In this document: positions 1 to 4,816 of the stretch, one piece after another
How positions within the stretch are numbered: the first letter of the stretch is position 1
Layout: each line of letters begins with the position of its first letter
NCBI GenBank assembly: GCA_905479025.1
Contig: CAJQKX010000313.1
Span: 1-8,451 of the forward strand
Reading direction: 5' to 3'
DNA: 8,451 bases
Source of the DNA: an uncultured Paraglaciecola sp.
GTDB lineage: Bacteria; Pseudomonadota; Gammaproteobacteria; Enterobacterales; Alteromonadaceae
The notes under the pieces: generated by a model
Database searches by the model: none
What the model was told of the DNA's origin: nothing
What the model saw: only the letters and a program-made list of their open reading frames with translations
Translations under genes and position numbers: made by a program

Positions 1-450
1 ATCATCAGACATAGGATCGGCGTATGACGCATCTTCTGTGACCACATAAAATACCTTATCATCATCAGGATCGACAACCAACGCTTCGAGATCAGGATTA
101 TCACTGATGTAGGCGGCAAAACAGCTTGCTTGTAATTCTTCAGATAAAATCATTGGAAAATCAGGGCCGCTTAACAAAGCATCATCTGGAGAGATAGTCC
201 GCAAGCGCAGCCGTTGTGAAGGATGGGCACTGCGATCGCTCAAGGTCAACAAACCATCACGCCATTTCACTAAGCCAGATGGCTGCGGATCGAGCATCAC
301 TTGACCGTTTTGTTCCATGATCCAATGGCCATTGACTTGCAATTTTTGCTCTGTTTGTACTAATTTCTCTACTTGTGCCAATTCAGGGGGTTTGCCACAG
401 CTAATTAATAAACTGCAAATCCCTACAATAAAACCCACATTCGTTCTCAT
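1..450 (-). CDS. Lipoprotein, probable beta-propeller (phytase-like/SdiA-regulated type), partial
   Basis: The reading frame starts at ATG 450-448 and stays open to the left edge, giving the first 150 residues; the C-terminus is missing. Residues 1-18 form a lipoprotein signal peptide: two polar residues, a hydrophobic stretch, then lipobox L15-I16-S17-C18, so the mature protein should be lipid-anchored at Cys18. After a linker, the segments SGLVKWRDGLLTLSDRS (near residue 50) and EALVVDPDDDKVFYVVTED (near residue 122) resemble successive strands of beta-propellers such as the esterase-like phytase or SdiA-regulated families. In those families similar 'SGL..W..G.L..LSD' and 'E.L..D......V.TE' blocks recur. 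The propeller assignment is inference from these two blocks; the lipoprotein call is firm. A modest ribosome site (TTAGG) lies upstream. The stop codon of an in-frame 34-codon stretch sits immediately before the ATG. Confidence 0.72.
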   Translation of the reverse strand, partial: MRTNVGFIVGICSLLISCGKPPELAQVEKLVQTEQKLQVNGHWIMEQNGQVMLDPQPSGLVKWRDGLLTLSDRSAHPSQRLRLRTISPDDALLSGPDFPMILSEELQASCFAAYISDNPDLEALVVDPDDDKVFYVVTEDASYADPMSDD

Positions 451-684
451 TTACAACCTAATCTCACGTTCATGAATCATGTAATTAATGAAGTTTAACC
501 CACACAAAATCACGAAGGAATAAAAAATTCGGCGCATTTGATGATTATTTTTCATCACTCAACAAGACGCCAGCAAACCAGCCGTTAGCCAAATATTTAA
601 CACCTACATAAAAAGCCGCGATACGATATTTTATTTGTATAATGCAGCTGTTTAGATGACCAGATATGGGTTTAGGAGAACATT
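451..684. other. Intergenic region left of the decayed NTF2-like gene
   Basis: No protein family is recognisable here. On the minus strand an in-frame 34-codon open stretch (555-451) ends in TAA directly before the lipoprotein ATG; its middle is hydrophobic. On the plus strand TATAAT at 638-643 is a good -10 hexamer, but no matching -35 box lies 16-18 nt upstream. A ribosome site AGGAG (674-678) serves the decayed gene that follows. Confidence 0.4.
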
Positions 685-1135
685 GTGAAAGTAACCTGGT
701 TGATAGTCTTAATAAGCTAGACGGTTTCTGTCGCAGCCAAGCCAAGGACACAAGTAGCACTGTATATTGATGCTTACAACAAACATAATATCGAAGAAAT
801 GCTTGAAAAAGCCAGTGAAGAGGTAAGATGGCTACACAAGGTTAATGACATGCTGTTAATCGAAATCAATAAAAAGAACGCTATGCAAATTGTTATGGAT
901 GCTCATTTTAATCAGCTCACTCATGCTTGTTCACAGATTTGACCATTTTTAACACTTGGTGATTCGGTCATCACAATAGAAGAAGCATTCTCGAATGATG
1001 CAGAACACTCTTAATGTGCATTTTCTATCAAATGAACAAGACCTAATTCATTCAATCATTTATTATGCAACTGCAGCGTATGAATTCAATGACATCGCTT
1101 CTATACATCTATCCCAAATAGGACTTCATGATTAA
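685..1135 (+). pseudogene. Decayed secreted NTF2/SnoaL-like protein
   Basis: Start features survive: AGGAG at 674-678, then GTG at 685 opening a signal-peptide-like sequence (VKVTWLIVLIS). An in-frame TAG at 718-720 breaks that signal peptide. The same frame continues with ALYIDAYNKHNIEEMLEKAS and EEVRWLHKVNDMLLIEINKK, then FNQLTHACSQI, up to TGA at 940-942. Reading past the TGA gives PFLTLGDSVITIEEAFSND, then TAA at 1012-1014. From about 1007 the next frame carries on with TLNVHFLSNEQDLIHSIIYY and an ATAAYEFN tail, and stops at 1133-1135. The order (AYN-x-HD-like start, W after the EEV, helix, strand ending IEEAF, final YY) matches small NTF2-like/SnoaL-like proteins. Two stops plus one frameshift indicate a dead gene. 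The frame runs 8 nt into fldB; real homology probably ends near 1090. The family call rests on pattern recognition, not a search. Confidence 0.72.
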
Positions 1136-1670
1136 TAGCGAATTAAAAATCGGCCTTTTTTACGGTTCAACCACTTGTTATACCGAAATGGCCGCTGAGA
1201 AAATTCAAGCTAAGTTGCACGACTTAGTAGGTCATACCTGTGTTGAATTATTTAATATTAAAGATCACGCGCTATCTAAAACACAAGAGTTCAACATCCT
1301 TTTATTTGGCATTTCGACGTGGGATTTTGGGGAATTACAAGAAGACTGGGAATCTACTTGGCAAGACATCCAAGGACTACACTTGGAAGACAAGACAGTG
1401 GCTATTTTTGGTTTAGGAGATCAGCTAGGTTATGCAGAGTGGTTTCAAGATGCAGTAGGCATGTTGCATGACGAACTGCTCGTATTAGGTTGTGACTTCG
1501 TTGGCTACTGGCCTAACCAAGGATACGACTTCATCGCATCAAAAGCGCTCACAGAAGACAAAAGCTTTTTTGTTGGTTTAAGCCTCGATGATGAAAACCA
1601 ATATGATCTAACGGATGAACGTATCGACGGTTGGTGTCATCAATTACTAGCTGAAATAAAAACGTTGTAG
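1128..1670 (+). CDS. fldB: Flavodoxin FldB
   Basis: A 180-residue long-chain flavodoxin: a small cytoplasmic FMN protein carrying low-potential electrons to reductive enzymes. The FMN phosphate loop is G13-STTCYT-E20. The W-loop STWDFGELQEDW (63-74) supplies an aromatic that stacks on the flavin, and GLGDQLGY (95-102) is the second flavin-stacking loop. The sequence follows E. coli FldB closely, including the FYGSTTCYTEMAAEKI start, DAVGMLHD, FVGYWP and the late block LFNIKD/NQYDLTDERIDGWC, and the length is similar (FldB about 173). It is therefore FldB rather than FldA. ATG 1128 has AGGA at 1120-1123, 4 nt upstream, which is rather close; the protein has about four extra N-terminal residues compared with E. 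coli. In E. coli fldB neighbours xerD; here the partner downstream is the CLCA_X peptidase-like gene, 8 nt away and probably co-transcribed. Confidence 0.95.
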   Translation: MINSELKIGLFYGSTTCYTEMAAEKIQAKLHDLVGHTCVELFNIKDHALSKTQEFNILLFGISTWDFGELQEDWESTWQDIQGLHLEDKTVAIFGLGDQLGYAEWFQDAVGMLHDELLVLGCDFVGYWPNQGYDFIASKALTEDKSFFVGLSLDDENQYDLTDERIDGWCHQLLAEIKTL

Positions 1671-1678
1671 TACTTAAT

Positions 1679-2473
1679 TTGCAAATACCAAACTCTCGGA
1701 TCCATAAACCCTTCTATCGTAACGGCCCTTCTCACCGAGACGGTGCCGATGTTAGCTTTCAAGATATCGTTAAAATCTTTGGCTTCCGCACTGCCACAAT
1801 CGGAAAATGGGTCACTGCTGCAGAACAACAAATTGCGGCCAACCTATTTTTTGATGCCTTGTGCGATCTGATGGATATTTTACAAGTACCAGAAGCAGTG
1901 ATATCTCTCAATGGTAGCCTCTCATTAGCATTTGGCAGCGGCGGAAGAAAACATAGCAGTGCTCACTATGAGTCAAATACCAAAAAGCTAGCGTTAGCAA
2001 AAAATGCAGGGGGAGGTGCCCTAGCCCATGAGTGGTTTCATGCTTTTGACCATTATATTTGTGACAAATTATTTGTTCAGGCTTCCCATAAACAATTTGC
2101 TTCCCAGTGTTGGTTACAAGACAAGAAACAAATATCCCATCAACTAAATAAGAAACTTAGCCTGTGTTTCGAAGCAATATTTTTAGGTGCAGATAAAAGC
2201 CAGCCGAATGAGTATGTTAAGCGCAGCGCTCAAGCAGATAAATTACTGAAGATATTTTATTACGCACGCCCGCAAGAGATGGTTGCTCGGGCCTTCGAAG
2301 CTTGTATTCAAGATCATTCCACCAAAAATGCATTTCTGGTACAAGGCACTAAACAAAGCCCTGAAGCAAAGATGGGGATTTATCCCGTTGCAGAACTCCG
2401 AACAACCATTTCTAAAAACATATTAGATTATTTTTATCACTTAGGGCGAGGGCTGAAAGTCGAAAAGGCATAG
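1679..2473 (+). CDS. CLCA_X family protein, LPD1-like HExxH metallopeptidase
   Basis: A 264-residue protein of the gammaproteobacterial group annotated as CLCA_X family. Residues 34-125 look like the LPD1 domain of phage and plasmid polyvalent proteins: FGFRTATIGKWV (34-45), ISLNGSLSLAFGSGGR (75-90), AHYES (95-99) and GGGALAHEWFHAFDH (111-125). The last contains the zincin motif H117-E-W-F-H121. A later block, PQEMVARAFEACIQD (198-212), matches the usual 'E-x-x-A-R-A-F-E' segment and probably supplies the third metal ligand (E200 or E207). No signal peptide or membrane segment is seen, so it should be cytoplasmic. Substrate unknown. TTG 1679 is the only plausible start: the frame opens at 1655 without ATG or GTG, and the next in-frame ATG (residue 65) falls inside the conserved domain. 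No clear ribosome site is visible, so translation is probably coupled to fldB, which ends 8 nt upstream. Confidence 0.85.
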   Translation: MQIPNSRIHKPFYRNGPSHRDGADVSFQDIVKIFGFRTATIGKWVTAAEQQIAANLFFDALCDLMDILQVPEAVISLNGSLSLAFGSGGRKHSSAHYESNTKKLALAKNAGGGALAHEWFHAFDHYICDKLFVQASHKQFASQCWLQDKKQISHQLNKKLSLCFEAIFLGADKSQPNEYVKRSAQADKLLKIFYYARPQEMVARAFEACIQDHSTKNAFLVQGTKQSPEAKMGIYPVAELRTTISKNILDYFYHLGRGLKVEKA

Positions 2474-2489
2474 AGCGGTTGTAACCGCT
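2474..2489 (+). terminator. Short perfect hairpin right after the CLCA_X stop
   Basis: AGCGGTT and AACCGCT flank GT, immediately after the TAG stop; as RNA this makes a 6-bp stem with a TGTA loop. Only a mixed A/T run follows (ATATTTG), not a clean U tract. It may be a weak terminator or an mRNA-end stabilising hairpin for the fldB-CLCA_X transcript. Confidence 0.35.
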
Positions 2490-2821
2490 ATATTTGTAAT
2501 GCATTGAATATGATGGCTATTTGCGCTGAAATTTAGTGTCAACAAGTCAGCAATAATATTCAATTAATTCCTGTTTCTGATTGCTGCGATGCCTTTGACT
2601 ATTTTCAGACGTTGGGTATATCTCAGTTAGTCATGTAAAAAGGGACTGACAATATTTCACTGCAACCCCACATAATTCATAAACCTATATATTTATAAAT
2701 TTAAAATTCCACTTTCAATAACATTTAGCGACTTCATATTTGGCCTACTTCGTTGCTTGTAAAGTTTGACTTAGACTTGAACTCTGTAAAGTGAAGATCG
2801 GCACTTAATGTTTACTAGGCG
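2490..2821. other. AT-rich intergenic stretch without a recognisable gene
   Basis: Stop codons occur in all frames and no protein family is recognisable. There is an AT-rich tract near 2680-2710 and the octamer TGTAAAGT occurs twice in the 2755-2795 area. Because a remnant of a CLCA_X-like C-terminus follows at 2822, this stretch may be the eroded body of that second copy, but I cannot align it. Confidence 0.3.
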
Positions 2822-2894
2822 CAACAAATTGTAAAACCTACTGGATTATTTTTATCATTTGGGGCAGGCTATGTGTAAGAAAAATGTCTTATAA
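2822..2894 (+). pseudogene. Remnant of a second CLCA_X-type C-terminus
   Basis: From 2835 the frame reads NLLDYFYHLGQAMCKKNVL and stops at 2892-2894. The intact gene upstream ends NILDYFYHLGRGLK at the matching place. The DNA also matches: 14 identical bases at 2426-2439 and 2844-2857, followed by further near-identity. Just upstream, in another frame, 2822-2836 reads QQIVK, matching TTISK before the same block in the intact copy. The two parts would join if the A run at 2833-2836 had lost two bases. The differences (I/L, R/Q, GL/AM) and silent changes (CAC/CAT, TTA/TTG) suggest a diverged paralogue or an old tandem duplicate rather than a recent copy. Nothing of the metallopeptidase core is recognisable upstream. 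Confidence 0.6.
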
Positions 2895-2944
2895 CTTGAG
2901 TGTTTTGTTGATTATAAGTTAATTAATAGATGCTCTAAAGCTTA

Positions 2945-2973
2945 ACTGCCTTTATACTAGGCAGTCTTGTTTT
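2945..2973 (+). terminator. Hairpin terminator upstream of exbD
   Basis: ACTGCCT (2945-2951) and AGGCAGT (2959-2965) form a perfect 7-bp stem with loop TTATACT, followed by CTTGTTTT (2966-2973). This fits a moderate intrinsic terminator for transcripts arriving from the left. The loop also contains TATACT (2953-2958), which could serve as a -10 box for exbD, though no good -35 box is visible at the right spacing. Confidence 0.5.
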
Positions 2974-2996
2974 AACCCAATTGGCGATTTATACCG

Positions 2997-3404
2997 ATGA
3001 AAAGAAAAAAGCACGGCAGTTCTGATGACGAAGCTGCAATTGATATGACTCCCATGTTGGACATAGTGTTCATCATGCTTATCTTCTTTATAGTGACCAC
3101 TTCTTTTGTAAAAGAGAAAGGCCTAGAAGTTAATCGTCCCAAAGATTCTAAAACGCCACCACCGCCGACTAATGTTAAATCACTATCCATTCGGGTGAAT
3201 GAAGACGGCTCTATAGTTGTAAACGGTCGTCTGGTAGATATTCGCCGCGTTGAAGCCAATATTCAAAGCTTTTTGGCCGAGAATAACCAAGATTCTGCAG
3301 CTGTTCAGGCGCATCCAAAGGCAAAACACGGTGATGTAACTGAAGTGATAAACGAAGTGAAAAAAGCGGGTATATCAAATGTATCAGTGTTGGTTGGAAA
3401 ATAA
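2997..3404 (+). CDS. exbD: ExbD/TolR family biopolymer transport protein
   Basis: A 135-residue inner-membrane protein of the ExbD family, normal in length. ExbD works with the ExbB pentamer and TonB to turn proton motive force into energy for outer-membrane uptake. The layout is typical: a charged cytoplasmic N-terminus (1-16), the signature IDMTPMLDIVFIMLIFFI opening the single transmembrane helix (about 20-37), a Pro-rich linker (PPPPT near 53) and a periplasmic domain ending VSVLVGK. Asp22 in the helix matches the essential proton-carrying Asp25 of E. coli ExbD. There is no exbB, tonB or tolQ in the window: the gene stands alone between two terminators, so its ExbB partner must be encoded elsewhere. 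The Shine-Dalgarno sequence before ATG 2997 is weak. TolR is the alternative; the short linker and lone setting do not exclude it, but the sequence reads as ExbD. Confidence 0.9.
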   Translation: MKRKKHGSSDDEAAIDMTPMLDIVFIMLIFFIVTTSFVKEKGLEVNRPKDSKTPPPPTNVKSLSIRVNEDGSIVVNGRLVDIRRVEANIQSFLAENNQDSAAVQAHPKAKHGDVTEVINEVKKAGISNVSVLVGK

Positions 3405-3435
3405 AAACCAAGCACAACAACAAGATTAATTAAAA

Positions 3436-3468
3436 ACGCCGCTGTTCAATGAATAGCAGCGTCTTTTT
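3436..3468. terminator. Bidirectional terminator between exbD and rraA
   Basis: ACGC-C-GCT-G-TTC (3436-3447), loop AAT, and GAA-T-AGC-A-GCGT (3451-3462) form a stem of about 12 positions with one mismatch and one G-T pair. TTTTT (3464-3468) follows on the plus strand, and AAAAA (3432-3436) precedes it, giving a U tract on the minus strand. It can therefore end both convergent transcripts. Confidence 0.85.
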
Positions 3469-3503
3469 ACAGAGCTTTTTAGTTGATTAATTAATTTTAA
3501 AAT

Positions 3504-3989
3504 TCACTCAAGATCTAATGGCTCTGGAGATAATATGATTCCAGTGGTGTCAGCATACAAATGGTCTTCTGGTAAGAATGTTACGCCACCAAAATTAACT
3601 GCCACATCCGTTTCACCCGTATCTTGATCGTCTGCACTAACAGGGATTGAAGCGATGGCATGAATGCCGATGTTTATTTCTTCTAGTTCATCTACTTCAC
3701 GTACGCTGCCATAACAAACGATCCCTTCCCAACCATTATCACAGGCTAACTGGGCAACACTAGAATCAATCAACGCTCGGCGCATAGAGCCACCACCATC
3801 AATTAAAAGGATCTTTCCTAATCCTGACTGCTCTAGCGTTTTTAGAATTACCCCCTTGTCTTCAAAACATTTTATAGTGGTAATTTCTCCACCATAAGAG
3901 GCCCGGCCACCAAAACTCACAAACATGGGTTCAACCACGTCAACACTGTCGGCAAAAACATCACAAAGAGTAGAAGTATTGTAATCCAT
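3504..3989 (-). CDS. rraA: Ribonuclease E activity regulator RraA
   Basis: The 161-residue product matches E. coli RraA nearly end to end and has the same length. RraA is a cytoplasmic ring-forming protein that binds RNase E and degradosome partners and dampens RNA decay; its fold is related to HMG/CHA aldolases and methyltransferase-like proteins. Landmarks: [12 protein letters not shown] (1-12), [11 protein letters not shown] (26-36), KCFEDKG (40-46), [10 protein letters not shown] (64-73), [19 protein letters not shown] (93-111), VNFGGVTF (131-138) and a C-terminus [18 protein letters not shown]. The frame stays open upstream to an ATG at 4043, but the family's conserved start is the ATG at 3989-3987, preceded by TTTGGAAC, so the shorter start is chosen. 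It converges with exbD and appears monocistronic. Confidence 0.96.
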   Translation of the reverse strand: MDYNTSTLCDVFADSVDVVEPMFVSFGGRASYGGEITTIKCFEDKGVILKTLEQSGLGKILLIDGGGSMRRALIDSSVAQLACDNGWEGIVCYGSVREVDELEEINIGIHAIASIPVSADDQDTGETDVAVNFGGVTFLPEDHLYADTTGIILSPEPLDLE

Positions 3990-4020
3990 GTTTGTTCCAA
4001 ATATAGCTGAATCAAGTTTT

Positions 4021-4048
4021 AGTATACTGCTAGTGAACAGCAAATCCA
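4021..4048 (-). promoter_or_regulatory. Candidate rraA promoter
   Basis: Reading the minus strand, TGGATT (4048-4043) and TATACT (4026-4021) are separated by 16 nt. The -10 box matches five of six consensus bases; the -35 box is weak. The expected start site lies about 25 nt before the rraA ATG, which leaves room for the ribosome site. Confidence 0.4.
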
Positions 4049-4464
4049 GCGTAAAAATTTTTAGAAGTAGTTTTACTTGGTCTCAAGGGCCTAGCAAAAG
4101 GGCCTCTGAATTTATATAGTCTTTAAATACGCTCCTAAATACCAAGCACAGTGAAGTTCTAACACAACACAACAAAGCGTTGTTTCAATGGGGTATTTAA
4201 TGATGATAGATTTTTTCATCGATGTATATTTAGCACTTATCAGAAAGTAAATGCCAACCATTAAATGAAGTCATGTTAATAAATCCTCTATTTTGACAGT
4301 TGACTATACCTATATTCTGTCTGTGCTGTGCCTTTGCAGGTTCATGAAATCCTAAGACTAGATGTTATTGAATGCTGGCTAAACAGTGACACAACATAAA
4401 TACCCATGGATGGTGAGGGCATTATGGCGTCAAGTGAGATATCTACTGAACTTTATGTATTTAC
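4049..4464. other. Intergenic region upstream of rraA without a clear gene
   Basis: No open frame here is recognisable as a gene. Structures present: TAAATACC at 4136-4143 facing GGTATTTA at 4192-4199, with a small AACAA/TTGTT hairpin (4171-4184) inside; AGGGCCT twice near 4085-4105; and, on the minus strand, a 14-codon open frame (4274-4230) with a good AGAGGA ribosome site (4289-4284). A short plus-strand open frame from ATG 4406 ends in TAG at the 4485-4490 arm of the inverted repeat. None is assigned a function. cyaY, often next to lptM in gammaproteobacteria, is not found. Confidence 0.4.
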
Positions 4465-4497
4465 TATCCCAGCTAAAGAATCAATTTAGCTGGGATA
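4465..4497. repeat. Perfect 13-bp inverted repeat
   Basis: TATCCCAGCTAAA (4465-4477) and TTTAGCTGGGATA (4485-4497) are exact reverse complements around a 7-nt loop. The stem is long and perfect, well beyond chance in a region of this size, but no U tract follows in either direction. It could be a factor-aided terminator, an mRNA-processing hairpin or a protein-binding operator. Confidence 0.8.
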
Positions 4498-4502
4498 AAA
4501 TA

Positions 4503-4532
4503 AGGTTGTGAGGGCTGCTAACCTAGTTTTTT
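4503..4532 (+). terminator. Weak hairpin with T tract
   Basis: AGGTT (4503-4507) can pair with AACCT (4520-4524), and TTTTTT follows at 4527-4532. The stem is only 5-6 bp, so this is a tentative terminator. It lies just right of the perfect inverted repeat and the two may act together. Confidence 0.3.
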
Positions 4533-4600
4533 ATCTTTGTTATTTCTTATTGCATAAAATAAGCAATTCTAAGACTAGCATCTCTTGTTTTTATTCTCGG

Positions 4601-4614
4601 TAATGACATCATTA
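4601..4614. promoter_or_regulatory. Short palindrome before lptM
   Basis: TAATGA-CA-TCATTA is a perfect 6-bp inverted repeat about 30 nt before the lptM start, in the place where an operator could overlap a promoter. No known regulator consensus is recognised, and chance is quite possible in this AT-rich sequence. Confidence 0.25.
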
Positions 4615-4644
4615 ACGTATATATGTAATAACGAGGTTGTTGTG

Positions 4645-4815
4645 ATGGTAAAAAGAATAAAAATAAAACCAATTGGCTTAGCTTTACTGGCAGTAGTCAT
4701 ACTCACTGCCTGTGGTCAAAAACGAGCTTTATATTTACCAGAAGAGCCTGTCACTAACAACACCCCACCTCACTCAGAACCATCAACTGAGTCTGGCGAA
4801 CAAGGAAAAAATTGA
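4645..4815 (+). CDS. lptM: LPS translocon maturation chaperone LptM (YifL)
   Basis: A 56-residue lipoprotein. A basic start (MVKRIKIK), a hydrophobic stretch and lipobox L20-T21-A22-C23 form the signal peptide. The mature start CGQKRALYLPE matches the short conserved 'CG.KG.LY.P' motif of LptM/YifL, and the rest is a polar Ser/Pro/Glu tail. LptM is an outer-membrane lipoprotein that binds the LptD-LptE LPS translocon and helps its oxidative maturation. The frame is open upstream to a TTG at 4585, but ATG 4645 has GAGG at 4633-4636 with 8-nt spacing and gives a proper signal peptide; an adjacent GTG at 4642 is the only close alternative. It lies immediately upstream of lysA with 1 nt between them, the arrangement usual in this phylum. 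Confidence 0.9.
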   Translation: MVKRIKIKPIGLALLAVVILTACGQKRALYLPEEPVTNNTPPHSEPSTESGEQGKN

Positions 4816-4816
4816 T

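Noticed and set aside
545..760. 71-codon minus-strand open frame
   Set aside because: It is antisense to the start of the decayed NTF2-like gene, has no ribosome site and shows no family resemblance.
1640..1831. 63-codon minus-strand open frame across the fldB/CLCA_X junction
   Set aside because: It is the shadow of two well-supported plus-strand genes.
2972..3259. 95-codon minus-strand open frame
   Set aside because: It lies antisense to exbD, whose transmembrane signature and length are clear; its Ser/Thr-rich sequence is typical of a shadow frame.
3990..4043. Upstream in-frame ATG extending rraA by 18 codons
   Set aside because: RraA proteins start at the MDYNTS-like motif, and the extension would overlap the candidate promoter.
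4080..4110. Two AGGGCCT copies 15 nt apart
   Set aside because: Too short and too few to call a repeat array or operator.
4712..4816. Upstream in-frame ATG extending lysA by 35 codons
   Set aside because: The extension lies wholly within lptM in another frame and is not like LysA; ATG 4817 has a ribosome site and the usual start.
4433..4816. Lysine riboswitch before lptM-lysA
   Set aside because: No conserved lysine-riboswitch core is visible, and the inverted repeats present do not fit its five-helix layout.
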